Positions 1 to 7,722 of a stretch of 42,110 nucleotides of DNA are shown here, one piece after another; the stretch's first letter is position 1, and the number at the start of each line of letters is the position of its first letter. The stretch covers positions 1 through 42,110 of the forward strand of contig JAFSPP010000024.1 of the NCBI GenBank assembly GCA_017451425.1, read 5' to 3'. Both the position numbers and the translations under genes were made by a program. The notes beneath the pieces are model-generated. The model had not been told where the DNA came from. It saw only the letters and a list, made by a program, of their open reading frames with translations, and made no database searches. The DNA comes from Clostridia bacterium (GTDB lineage: Bacteria > Bacillota > Clostridia > Oscillospirales > Acutalibacteraceae).

Positions 1-11
1 ATAATTGGACA

Positions 12-84
12 GTAGCGCAAGCATAAACAGAAGTCAAGGTCTTTAGAGCGCAGCGTGCCTTTACTTCTGTTTTGGTTGTGCTAC
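12..84. repeat. Long imperfect inverted repeat at the left edge
   Basis: The stretch can fold into a long imperfect hairpin. Its outer arms begin gtagc and end gctac. The inner arms aaacagaagt (25-34) and acttctgttt (63-72) pair perfectly, and a short GC-rich loop lies around 45-56. No gene is visible in positions 1-164 apart from this structure and the terminator that follows. It could be a small non-coding RNA, the end of a small mobile repeat, or a processing site. There is no T-run on either side to make it a standard terminator. Confidence 0.45.
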
Positions 85-86
85 AC

Positions 87-127
87 AAAAAAAAAGAAAG
101 TAGACACTTTTTTAAGTGTCTACTTTC
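87..127 (-). terminator. Rho-independent terminator of the surface-acylation operon
   Basis: A perfect 14-bp stem (96-109 with 114-127) encloses a 4-nt loop. On the minus strand it is followed by nine T residues (A-run at 87-95). It lies 38 bp beyond the stop codon of the DHHW gene and closes the minus-strand operon that begins at 4054. Confidence 0.93.
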
Positions 128-164
128 ATCTTACACCTTCACAGCCGAGGGTGCTTTTTTATTA

Positions 165-1274
165 TCAGTAATTAAGCCAGCCGAAGTCTGTTGAGGTGGC
201 CAGGTTCTCTGCGCCGTAGAGGAAGAGGACATCGGTTATTTCGTTCTCTTCGAGGAGGTCCTTTACGGAGTTTCTGTAGTAGCGAAGGTCGACGAGGATT
301 ATTTCCTCGTAGTTCTCGGCGAGCATTGTGGCAAAGCAGTGTGAGTAGGAGTCCTTGATTATGAGGAGCTTCTTTCCGTTCTCGTTCGTGTCATTGTGGA
401 TGACGGTCAGGGGATGGTTGCCGTTTAGGAAGACCTCGTATTTGTCGTCCGACTGTGCTTTGTCATCAAAGAAGAGCGAGCCGTATTCCTCGTCGCCGAT
501 GGTGACGGAGTACTTCGAAGGCTTCTGGCACTCGTAGATGTCTATGGTGTCGGGTTTCTTCAGCCAGAGACCGCTCTTTGCGTATGAGGTGCCGTAGAAG
601 CCGTCTATTGTGCGGGAAGATGTAAATGTCTCCGGTGTCAGTCCCTCCTTGTCACAGAAGGCCTGGTAGAGGAGAAGGGCACCTGCTGAGGTGATATGGT
701 GGTCAGTCTTGTAGTAGAGCTGTTCCTTGTCCTTGTTTGCTTTGAAGGTCTCGCGCAGGTCTATGAAGGTGAAGTTGTCATAGCCTGTCGGCATTCTGTC
801 GAGAAGGAAGTCATCATAGTAGTCCTTGTGGACCTTCGGAAGCTTGTCGCTCATAATGTAACCGGTCTGCGGTACAACCATGAGTGTGCAGTCTGCTTTG
901 GTGTCCTGTGAAAACTGCAGGATTCTGTTTATGTTCGCGAGCGCGTGCGCCTCATTGAAGTCGGCCGGCGCGGCGATCAGGTAGCCGTCCTTGCCGGAGT
1001 AGATACCGCTTGCGCCGTTTAATCCGACGGCAAGGCGGGCATAGGAGTACGCGCCGACCCACTTGTCACGAAAAGCGAAGTGGTCAGCGACATAGGTGTC
1101 AAAACCGCTCATGAAGCTGCCGTCCGTAATGGTTTTAAAGGTCGCTTCCGGGAACGTCGCGAGAACTCGCTTTTCGTTTGCGGATGACGCCTTTTTCGGC
1201 AGGAGCAGTGTGAGTACCGAGAATATTAAGATGAAGGAGCAGAAGACTATCGTCAGTATGCGCTCTTTTTTCAT
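165..1274 (-). CDS. DHHW-family (AlgJ/AlgX-like) surface acyl-transfer protein
   Basis: This is a 369-residue protein with an N-terminal membrane anchor (about residues 8-25) and an extracytoplasmic SGNH-like domain. The name-giving motif is present as DHHI at 191-194 (family consensus DHHW), and a KDSY block at 307-310 supplies the probable nucleophile Ser309. In this family the protein is thought to move an acyl group delivered by the MBOAT partner onto a surface polysaccharide or peptidoglycan. That role is inferred from the family and from the MBOAT gene 10 bp upstream. The ATG has an AAGGAG site five bases upstream. It is the last gene of the operon and precedes a strong terminator. The family assignment is firm, but the polymer is unknown. 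Confidence 0.85.
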   Translation of the reverse strand: MKKERILTIVFCSFILIFSVLTLLLPKKASSANEKRVLATFPEATFKTITDGSFMSGFDTYVADHFAFRDKWVGAYSYARLAVGLNGASGIYSGKDGYLIAAPADFNEAHALANINRILQFSQDTKADCTLMVVPQTGYIMSDKLPKVHKDYYDDFLLDRMPTGYDNFTFIDLRETFKANKDKEQLYYKTDHHITSAGALLLYQAFCDKEGLTPETFTSSRTIDGFYGTSYAKSGLWLKKPDTIDIYECQKPSKYSVTIGDEEYGSLFFDDKAQSDDKYEVFLNGNHPLTVIHNDTNENGKKLLIIKDSYSHCFATMLAENYEEIILVDLRYYRNSVKDLLEENEITDVLFLYGAENLATSTDFGWLNY

Positions 1275-1284
1275 ATATTCTCCT

Positions 1285-2664
1285 TTAGAATCTGAAGTAC
1301 AGGAACGGGTTGTATGTGGAGGTCACGAGCGCCGCCGTACAGAGTACGAGGGCAAAGATGACCAAAGCGGTTTCTATGTAAGGCATGGCCTTGTCATCCT
1401 TGTGTTTTGTCCAAAGGTTCTTTGCTACGGGCAGCGAGGCGAAGGCTGCGATGACAAGGAGAGGAATGTATGTGACAATCTCATACATCGCGTTGTTTGA
1501 AACGCCAAAGCCTCCCGTGAACAGGCCATGGAAGAAGGCTGTCAGTTCCGTCATATCGGTGAACTGGAAGAGCATCCAGCCGAGCATGACAATCACCATG
1601 GCGTAGATATGGCGCAGGAAGCGCGGAGAGCGCTCCAGAACCTTTTTGAGAAACAGTTTCTCGATTATCAGCAAAATGCCGTAATAGAGGCCCCAGAGGA
1701 CAAAATTCCACGATGCGCCGTGCCAGAGTCCGGTGAGGGCCCAGACGATCATTATGTTGAGTATCTGCCTTGCGGCGCCTTTTCTGTTTCCACCTAAGGG
1801 TATATAGACATACTCCTTAAACCAGGTGGAGAGTGACATGTGCCAGCGGCGCCAGAACTCCGTAATGCTCTGTGAGACATACGGGTAGTTGAAGTTTTCG
1901 AGGAAGGAGAAGCCGAACATGTTGCCGAGGCCTCTCGCCATGTCCGAATAGCCGGAGAAGTCGAAGTAGATCTGGAACGAGAAGGCAAACATGGCGACAA
2001 TGTGACCGGGTATACCCGAGGCATCACCCTCAGCGACGAGGGCGTCAAAGAGCGCGCCCATGTTGTTCGCTATCAGCACCTTCTTGCAGAGACCTATGAC
2101 AAACAGGCGGACACCGTTTGAGAACATCTCAAACGTTTCCTTCCTGTTTTCAAGCTGAAGTTCAATGTCCCTGTAGCGGACGATGGGTCCGGCAATGAGC
2201 TGAGGGAACATCGTGACATATGTGCCGAACATTACTATGTTCTTCTGCACCGTGCACTTTCCGCGGTAGAGGTCGATGAGATACGACATTATCTGGAAAG
2301 TGTAGAAGGATATGCCTATCGGCAAAGCGACCGTCTTCACCGCGACATTCGAGAAGAATGTGTTTATGATTCCGGTGAAGAAACCTATGTACTTGAAGTA
2401 GCCGAGAAGCAGAAGGTTTATGATTATGCCTATGATGAGGAACAGTTTCTTTTTCTTCTCATACTTCGACATGAGGAGGCCGACAATATAGTTGACCGTA
2501 ATGGAGAAGACCATGAGAAGTATGTAAACAGGCTCACCATAGCCGTAAAAAAACAGACTGGTCAGAAGCAACCAGCCGTTTTTAAACTTACGCGGCAACA
2601 GGTAATATACTGCGAGTGTTATTACGAGAAAGAAAAAGAGAAATGTAATACTCGAGAATATCAT
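1285..2664 (-). CDS. MBOAT family membrane O-acyltransferase (AlgI/DltB/PatA-like)
   Basis: This 459-residue polytopic protein shows the MBOAT signature. RRWHMSLS carries His275, and LTGLWHGASWN carries His315, the expected catalytic histidine in the membrane tunnel. The conserved FPQLIAGPIVRY block is at 153-164. Length and layout match AlgI/PatA proteins, which pass an acyl group, usually acetyl, across the membrane to a DHHW or SGNH partner. The downstream DHHW gene is that partner, and the two upstream genes (DUF4358 lipoprotein and SGNH hydrolase) complete the set. The start is ATG with a GGTGGTGA purine stretch upstream. The acceptor could be peptidoglycan, teichoic acid or capsule; the sequence does not say which. 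Confidence 0.93.
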   Translation of the reverse strand: MIFSSITFLFFFLVITLAVYYLLPRKFKNGWLLLTSLFFYGYGEPVYILLMVFSITVNYIVGLLMSKYEKKKKLFLIIGIIINLLLLGYFKYIGFFTGIINTFFSNVAVKTVALPIGISFYTFQIMSYLIDLYRGKCTVQKNIVMFGTYVTMFPQLIAGPIVRYRDIELQLENRKETFEMFSNGVRLFVIGLCKKVLIANNMGALFDALVAEGDASGIPGHIVAMFAFSFQIYFDFSGYSDMARGLGNMFGFSFLENFNYPYVSQSITEFWRRWHMSLSTWFKEYVYIPLGGNRKGAARQILNIMIVWALTGLWHGASWNFVLWGLYYGILLIIEKLFLKKVLERSPRFLRHIYAMVIVMLGWMLFQFTDMTELTAFFHGLFTGGFGVSNNAMYEIVTYIPLLVIAAFASLPVAKNLWTKHKDDKAMPYIETALVIFALVLCTAALVTSTYNPFLYFRF

Positions 2665-2698
2665 CCTGTCACCACCTTTGTTTAGTTTTTATCTTTGC

Positions 2699-3178
2699 TT
2701 ATTTGTTAAAGATTTCTTCCATTTCAGCATGCTGATCCGAGAAGAAGAAGGCGACATAGTTGCCTTCGGTAATGATGTTGCTTTCAAGGGCAATGCTGTG
2801 GCTTATCTTGTCATAGGATTCGGACTGGTTGAGGATGTCCGTACGATGCTGCTGAAGCGCGGTTGCGACTTTGTAGGCGGCAGTTTTGCTCGGGGCTTCG
2901 ATTATAATCGCTTCGCCCGGAAAAGCTGCATCGGTTATTGTGAAAGATACGCCCTTGGCAGCTTTGACGTCAGTGGCATCGATGCCGTAGAGTTCGGGAA
3001 TTCTTTCAGCCTTGAGTTCTATAGCATCGTTGTCTTTTACGAGTTCATAAATCTGTGTGTAGATTGCGTTTATGTCTTTGTTTTTGCTTTCTTCTTTTTC
3101 GCCGGAGCCGCCCTTTGAGCAGGCTGCGAAGCAGAGGCAGAGTGTGAGTGCGAGAATTACTGCGAAGATTCTTTTCAT
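2699..3178 (-). CDS. DUF4358-like lipoprotein
   Basis: This 159-residue exported lipoprotein has a positively charged start, a hydrophobic core and a lipobox ending FAAC with lipidated Cys20. A charged linker follows, then a single domain of about 120 residues that I recognise by recall as DUF4358-like: an amphipathic start (INAIYTQIYEL), a central segment on transport of side chains in the GVSFTIT area, and a final YVAFFFSD strand. The function is unknown. DUF4358 proteins often sit beside MBOAT/DHHW genes in Clostridia, as here, 34 bp upstream of the MBOAT gene. A role as an extracellular accessory of surface acylation is inference. The ATG has a GAGGAGG site 6 bases upstream. Confidence 0.75.
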   Translation of the reverse strand: MKRIFAVILALTLCLCFAACSKGGSGEKEESKNKDINAIYTQIYELVKDNDAIELKAERIPELYGIDATDVKAAKGVSFTITDAAFPGEAIIIEAPSKTAAYKVATALQQHRTDILNQSESYDKISHSIALESNIITEGNYVAFFFSDQHAEMEEIFNK

Positions 3179-3196
3179 TGTTTTATCCTCCTCAGA

Positions 3197-4054
3197 TTAC
3201 CATGTGGGATCTGCGCAATGGTTCATGTTGTAGTCGGCCCAGGCTTTTGCGCCTTCGCTTGAGAGGTGGATACCCATGGCACCCGGGTCGCTGCAGTATT
3301 CGTCTTTTAAGTAACCGGCGTCATTGAACATGACGGAGGCTACATCGACAAAGTACCAGTTGTTCTCTTCGGCCATCTTCTTGAGGCCCTCGTTGTATGC
3401 CTTTATGCCGGCGTTGTTGAGTACCTTACCGCGCTTGCCGTCCTGTGATGCGATGATGGGTGTCATTGACTGGATGTAGATAAGTGCGCCGTCATTGTTG
3501 TCAACGATGAGCTGGCAGAGCTGTCTCATCTGGTCAACAGCGCCTTCAACACCGACGCGGTTTAAGTCGTTCATGCCGAGCATAATGTATACGCGCTTTC
3601 TGCCGTCGAGCTGTTTCCAGATTTCGGCAGGCCAGCCGTTTTGTGCCGTTGCCGTGCTCTGGTCGAGCGCGTTTGTTGTGCCGTAGTTTCCGTAGCAGAG
3701 ATATTTCATGCCCGGAATACCGTCGTACATCATTATCTTAAGACCGGTGGAGTCACCGATGAATACGGCTTCGTTGAAGTAATTGGGGTTCTTTTTCTGA
3801 GCCTCTTCCCAGGCGAGGTAGGGGACTTCGCCGCCGACAGGCTTCGGAGCTTCGGTCGTGGTCTCGCTCGTCTGCTCCTCTGTCGTCTTCTGAGGCTGTT
3901 TTGTTGTCTTGGGGTCTGTGTCCTTGTCCTTGCCGGACAGAGCCACTACGAGCACGACCGCGACAATTACGATTACGAGGCAGGCGGCGATGGCCGCTAT
4001 GGCCTTCGGGTTTTTGGAAAGTCCTGATGCCGTGACACGTTTTCTCTGATACAT
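3197..4054 (-). CDS. Membrane-anchored SGNH/GDSL hydrolase-like protein
   Basis: This is a 285-residue protein. After a short basic cytosolic start there is one transmembrane segment (about 19-40), then a Thr/Glu/Lys linker (45-72), then an SGNH domain. FIGDST gives the block I nucleophile Ser102, and LGMNDLN gives the block III Asn162. GIHLSSEG gives the block V His263. The usual DxxH aspartate position holds Met260, with Asp256 nearby. It is probably an esterase or acyltransferase acting outside the membrane, and it is the first gene of the acylation operon. A strong promoter (4099-4127) lies upstream and an AAGGTG site precedes the ATG. It may trim or transfer acyl groups on the same polymer, which is inference. 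Confidence 0.82.
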   Translation of the reverse strand: MYQRKRVTASGLSKNPKAIAAIAACLVIVIVAVVLVVALSGKDKDTDPKTTKQPQKTTEEQTSETTTEAPKPVGGEVPYLAWEEAQKKNPNYFNEAVFIGDSTGLKIMMYDGIPGMKYLCYGNYGTTNALDQSTATAQNGWPAEIWKQLDGRKRVYIMLGMNDLNRVGVEGAVDQMRQLCQLIVDNNDGALIYIQSMTPIIASQDGKRGKVLNNAGIKAYNEGLKKMAEENNWYFVDVASVMFNDAGYLKDEYCSDPGAMGIHLSSEGAKAWADYNMNHCADPTW

Positions 4055-4098
4055 GTTTACACCTTCACTAAGTTTATCGATACTTAAAGTACATATAG

Positions 4099-4127
4099 AT
4101 TTTAATAACCGAGGTGTAAAAAGTCAA
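4099..4127 (-). promoter_or_regulatory. Promoter of the surface-acylation operon
   Basis: Read on the minus strand, TTGACT is followed by a 17-bp spacer and TAAAAT. It lies 45 bp upstream of the SGNH gene ATG, with no other candidate as good. Confidence 0.85.
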
Positions 4128-4152
4128 TGAAATCGGCAGAAAAACCAATATG

Positions 4153-4180
4153 TTGTATTATATTGTCTCTGTGGTATAAT
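4153..4180 (+). promoter_or_regulatory. Promoter of the C39-like protease gene
   Basis: TTGTAT, a 16-bp spacer and TATAAT, with a TGG extension in front of the -10 (extended -10 type). It lies 25 bp upstream of the GTG start and diverges from the acylation-operon promoter. Confidence 0.75.
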
Positions 4181-4204
4181 ATATATTGTATTAATTGGGG
4201 ATAG

Positions 4205-5671
4205 GTGGGATTTTTTCTGGCTAACAGGAAAAAGTCTGACAGTCGTGCCAAAAGAAAGGCTGAGACAGCCAAAAGGCTTGAGGCGGAGAGGAAACAGAAT
4301 CCGCCTCAGACACAGAAGAAACAAAAACAGACTCCGCAGAAACCGGCAAAGATTTCAGTAAAGGTTGCTGAGGGGTCTTCTGTTGTTGCGCCGAAAAAGG
4401 AAGTAAAGGTAAAGACTGCGGAACCGAAGCCCGAAAAGAAAAGGACTGAAGAACAGCCGAAGGCTGAGAAGGAGGTTGAGGAAAAGAAGCCCAAGGCAGA
4501 GGAGAATAAACCCAAGACTGAAGAGAAGAAGCCTGAGGAGCCTGTTGTTTCAGAGGAGAAGACTGAGGCCTCAGAGCCGGAAGTACCCGCTGAGGTGATG
4601 ATGAATCCCTTCTCCAATACCAGGATTCTGGTGGCGGCTGCCTCAGTTCTTGTATTCTCAATAGTGTTCAACCTCTGTGTACACGCTGTAGGCAACACCG
4701 TTATTCCCGTTCCCACGACCGCCAAGGTCACTGCCGCGACAACCGTCACGACGACCGAGGCGACGACAGAGGAGGAGACTGAGCCCGTTACGCAGGCGCC
4801 TGAGGCCGTCTATACAAGGTCTGCGGGTTCCGATGCTCCGGTGGCACCTTCGCCGGAAAAGCCGAAAAGCGTATTCCTTTCAATTCCTTATGTCAGCCAG
4901 CTGCCCGCATATCCGACGGGCTGTGAGGCCGCCTGCGCGACCATGCTCCTCCGCTTCTGGGGTATCGGCGCCTCGCTCGATTCCGTTGTCGCGTCAATAC
5001 CTCGCGGTGACATACACGACAAAAACGGCAAGCCCTATGGTCCCAGCATATATGCGAAATTTGTCGGAGACCCGCGCTGCAGCTATACTGACAAGACTCC
5101 GGGTTACGGAGCCTTCTCACCCGTTATCACAAGCTACCTCTGGGGTTTTGTGGGTTCAAACTATGTTGTAAAGAACGTCTCGGGAAGTTCCCTTTCGGAC
5201 CTTTGCGGATATCTGGACAAAGGCTGTCCGCTCATAGTCTGGGCGACTTATAATATGAAACAGCCCACCACCTGTAACTGGTGGTATGTTGAAGGTACGG
5301 ACCAGTACTTTGAATATCCCCGCGGAACCCACGTATTTGTACTCTGCGGCTACAGTTCAGGCGTCGTAAACCTCATGGACCCGTACGGAAAGGGAGTCGT
5401 CACTTATTCACAGTCCCTCTTCTCAAGCAGGTACAACCTTCTCGGCAGGCAGGCGATTGTCATAATGCCGGTTGAACAGACCACAGAGTCTACGACTGAG
5501 AAGACGACCACGAAGAAAACCCCGGATCCGGTAATTCCGTCGACTACGGATGAATCCACAACGGATGGTACAACCGAGACGACCACGGATGAGTCCACGA
5601 CGGACGGCACCACAGAGACAACCACTGCGGAGTCCACGACTGATACTACGACGGAAGCTCCTTCCGAGTAA
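4205..5671 (+). CDS. Type II membrane-anchored C39-like cysteine peptidase
   Basis: This is a 488-residue protein starting at GTG behind a GGGG purine stretch. Residues 1-135 form a Lys/Glu/Pro-rich cytosolic arm. Residues 141-160 are a transmembrane helix. A Thr/Glu linker runs from 171 to 200. Residues 224-425 form a papain-like C39_2-type domain, with PTGCEAA (catalytic Cys240), GTHVFVLCGY (His376) and MDPYGKG (Asp392). The tail holds three 13-residue Thr-rich units. C39-like domains cut peptides; this one faces outward and has no ABC transporter fused or adjacent, so it is not a bacteriocin leader peptidase in the usual sense. Targets could be wall peptides or surface proteins. Domain identity is confident and substrate is unknown. 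Confidence 0.82.
   Translation: MGFFLANRKKSDSRAKRKAETAKRLEAERKQNPPQTQKKQKQTPQKPAKISVKVAEGSSVVAPKKEVKVKTAEPKPEKKRTEEQPKAEKEVEEKKPKAEENKPKTEEKKPEEPVVSEEKTEASEPEVPAEVMMNPFSNTRILVAAASVLVFSIVFNLCVHAVGNTVIPVPTTAKVTAATTVTTTEATTEEETEPVTQAPEAVYTRSAGSDAPVAPSPEKPKSVFLSIPYVSQLPAYPTGCEAACATMLLRFWGIGASLDSVVASIPRGDIHDKNGKPYGPSIYAKFVGDPRCSYTDKTPGYGAFSPVITSYLWGFVGSNYVVKNVSGSSLSDLCGYLDKGCPLIVWATYNMKQPTTCNWWYVEGTDQYFEYPRGTHVFVLCGYSSGVVNLMDPYGKGVVTYSQSLFSSRYNLLGRQAIVIMPVEQTTESTTEKTTTKKTPDPVIPSTTDESTTDGTTETTTDESTTDGTTETTTAESTTDTTTEAPSE
5543..5659 (+). repeat. Three 39-bp tandem repeats in the protease tail
   Basis: Three successive 13-codon units encode TTDESTTDGTTET, the same again, and TTAESTTDTTTEA. Units 1 and 2 give identical peptides although many third codon positions differ, which suggests old duplication under protein-level constraint or conversion. 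The repeat lengthens a Thr-rich wall-spanning tail. Confidence 0.9.
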
Positions 5672-5674
5672 AAT

Positions 5675-5703
5675 AAAAAGCCACCCGGTCGGGTGGCTTT
5701 TTT
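5675..5703. terminator. Bidirectional terminator between convergent protease and lipase genes
   Basis: GCCACCCG/CGGGTGGC stem with A-run on the left and T-run on the right, so it can stop transcription from both sides. It lies between the stop of the C39-like gene and the stop of the lipase gene. Confidence 0.93.
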
Positions 5704-5723
5704 ATTGTCTTATAGTCTGTCTC

Positions 5724-6902
5724 TTAGTCGGGAAGAGCGAATACGGATTCAAGGACATCGTCCATTACTCCGTAGTACTCGGCCTTGTTTATGAACATAC
5801 CGGCCCAGCCCTGGTGATCCCAGTTCTGCGGAGGCATAACCTGCCAGATACCCTTCTTCAGAGTGTCATTGCGGGTTACCTGAATCTCTTCAACACCTGC
5901 GGGTGCACCCATTGAAGGTACGTTTACGATACCGTCGTTGGGACGCCATGACTTCTCAACAAGTTCTGACTTCTTGATGTAGATGCCCATAATGAGGCCT
6001 GTGACCTTGAACATGGGGAAGATGTGCTTGTCGGGATACTGGAATCCCATCTTGCCCTTGTGTGTTCCGCATGCGGGGCGGGCAATGTAGTAGGTGTTCG
6101 GATTTGCCTTCCAGCCCTTGAGCATTGCGTCAGATACTCTGGGAAGCATCTCGTACCAGATGTTACCGCCGTTTACGGCAGCCTCGTATGCCTTGATACC
6201 GGCCTGCTTCTCAGCGTCGCTTGCCTTCTTTGCGCCCGGCTTTGTCGGATCCTTCATTGCGTTCCAGGGATCGAAGTAGAGGTCGTAGACATTGTGAAGG
6301 AGGTCGCCGCCCTTTGAGCCTGCTGTCATGAGGACTCTGGAGATTGTGTGGAGAAGCTTGTCACCCGCGAAAACGGTTGCGGATGTGCCGCGGTTTGTGG
6401 CGGAGAGTGTTGTTACACTGTGGATTAAGTTGCCTTTGCCGCCCTTGAAGAATTCGGATACTTCGTCTGCCGGTGTGGCGTCAAGTTCCTCTTTGGAACC
6501 TGCTTCCATAATCCATGAGAACATTGTGACTGTCGGGCCGCCGAATGAGTGACCGATGAGATTTATCTTAGCGTGGTCGCCCGGTGTGCCGAGGTCTTTG
6601 AGAACGCCCGGGTATGTACGGCCGAAACGGTTTATGCCGTGCTCTTTTGAGTGATATACACCGTAGTCGACAGTGCCGCCGAAGAGATAGGCGTAAAGCT
6701 CACAGGAGCGCTCCCACATGCCCGTGAAGGGACCGAGGGACGGCTGATAAACATCAGCGCCGCAGTCTTTTTCCCAGTGCTTTTCAAGGTCCTTGGTGAA
6801 TGATCCGAAATATCTGTAGAGTTTGCTGAAATAGTTTTTCGGGTCAACGCCGAGGAATCCGTGTACAAGAATTATGGGGTAGTTGTTTGCCTTTGCTTTC
6901 AT
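5724..6902 (-). CDS. Alpha/beta-hydrolase lipase of the I.5/I.6 (staphylococcal/Geobacillus) type, without signal peptide
   Basis: This 392-residue protein matches the true lipases of Gram-positive bacteria. It has an oxyanion-loop start (PIILVHGFLG, 9-18), GHSFGG with nucleophile Ser119, PNDGIVN with Asp323 and NWDHQGW with His363. The stretch VDYGVYHSKEHG...RFGRTY resembles the family's metal-site region. Family members are normally secreted with a signal peptide or pro-region, but here the catalytic core starts within ten residues of Met1 and no signal is visible. The ATG is well supported by a GGAGG site. It lies 15 bp downstream of the sortase gene and is probably co-transcribed with it. 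It may act on intracellular acyl glycerides or leave by a non-classical route. Confidence 0.87.
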   Translation of the reverse strand: MKAKANNYPIILVHGFLGVDPKNYFSKLYRYFGSFTKDLEKHWEKDCGADVYQPSLGPFTGMWERSCELYAYLFGGTVDYGVYHSKEHGINRFGRTYPGVLKDLGTPGDHAKINLIGHSFGGPTVTMFSWIMEAGSKEELDATPADEVSEFFKGGKGNLIHSVTTLSATNRGTSATVFAGDKLLHTISRVLMTAGSKGGDLLHNVYDLYFDPWNAMKDPTKPGAKKASDAEKQAGIKAYEAAVNGGNIWYEMLPRVSDAMLKGWKANPNTYYIARPACGTHKGKMGFQYPDKHIFPMFKVTGLIMGIYIKKSELVEKSWRPNDGIVNVPSMGAPAGVEEIQVTRNDTLKKGIWQVMPPQNWDHQGWAGMFINKAEYYGVMDDVLESVFALPD

Positions 6903-6917
6903 TGTAATTCCTCCAAG

Positions 6918-7664
6918 TTATCCAATATCCGAAGCTACGCTTTCGCTGAAAGCGGCGCCGGGTTTTGCCAGTGTGTCGTCAACGACCCGGTCTCCCTTTA
7001 TAAGTTTTCCGGTCAGGAAGAGACGGTCAGTCTTGACGTAGTTTACAACCCCGAAGGGGTAGCATGTATAAATTAAAACCGTGTCAGGTTCAAAATTATC
7101 GTGTGAAGCGCGGTGGTCTGAAAATTTAAAGTCACTCGCTTTTATTACTTCCGCTTTTGTTATCTCGTAGGTGTAGTTTCCGTAGGGCATTTCGAGTGTT
7201 ACGGTTATGCCTTTCGGAAAGTCGCCGTTTTTCGGGTCAAATTTCGAGAGCCCGACAAATACGGTCCGGCAGTGTCCCGCTATTATGGGACAGGTGGCGC
7301 TCTCATTCAAAGGAGTGGTCATGCCGGGGAGGGAACTGCACTTGTGCAGGCCCGCACCGAGGTTTAAACACTCGTCGCTCGTACCGAAGACTAGGTTGCA
7401 GTTTATGCCGAGTTCCTCGCTTGATACCCTGCCGATAATCTGCTTTGCACGGAATTCTTCAGTATGGTATTTCTTATCGAAGATTTCCGAGAGCAGGACG
7501 GTCGGAAGCTCCTCGGTCGTCGCGACCGTCGTTTTTGCGGGTGCGGTTGTTGTCGGCTCTTCTTTCTGAAGTCCTTTTCCGAAAACGACAATGACGAGAA
7601 GGACCGTCACAAGTACTATGAGACAGGAGATTGCTATAGTGAGCGGTAATCTTTTCTCTGCCAT
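6918..7664 (-). CDS. Class D-like sortase
   Basis: This 248-residue protein has an N-terminal transmembrane anchor (about 8-28), a Thr-rich linker and a sortase beta-barrel. The catalytic trio is visible: AGHC (His131), IYTCYPFG (Cys201) and KTDRLFLTG (Arg214). The TCYPF form is typical of class D rather than class A or B. Sortases cut a C-terminal sorting motif and attach the protein to the wall or build pili. No LPxTG-type substrate is encoded in this window, so its clients lie elsewhere. A GTG two codons upstream (7670) is too close to the GAGG site; the ATG at 7664 has seven bases of spacing and is preferred. Confidence 0.9.
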   Translation of the reverse strand: MAEKRLPLTIAISCLIVLVTVLLVIVVFGKGLQKEEPTTTAPAKTTVATTEELPTVLLSEIFDKKYHTEEFRAKQIIGRVSSEELGINCNLVFGTSDECLNLGAGLHKCSSLPGMTTPLNESATCPIIAGHCRTVFVGLSKFDPKNGDFPKGITVTLEMPYGNYTYEITKAEVIKASDFKFSDHRASHDNFEPDTVLIYTCYPFGVVNYVKTDRLFLTGKLIKGDRVVDDTLAKPGAAFSESVASDIG

Positions 7665-7693
7665 TTTCACACCTCATTGAATTCGTAACTTAA

Positions 7694-7722
7694 ATTTTAT
7701 TGTTTTTCAAATAAATTGTCAA
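7694..7722 (-). promoter_or_regulatory. Consensus promoter of the sortase-lipase operon
   Basis: On the minus strand TTGACA, a 17-bp spacer and TAAAAT, 30 bp upstream of the sortase ATG. Its -35 box overlaps the -35 box of the divergent GH25 promoter. Confidence 0.9.

Noticed and set aside
4056..4120. TTTACACCT and AGGTGTAAA inverted pair before the SGNH gene
   Set aside because: The distal arm lies in the promoter spacer and is not transcribed, and the proximal arm is simply the ribosome binding site region. Probably chance.
4404..5637. Long minus-strand reading frames opposite the C39-like gene
   Set aside because: They mirror Lys/Glu- and Thr-rich repeats of the true gene (Ser/Val-rich shadows) and have no ribosome binding site.
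4205..5671. Bacteriocin processing system based on the C39-like domain
   Set aside because: There is no fused ABC transporter, no small double-Gly precursor gene nearby, and the domain faces outward.
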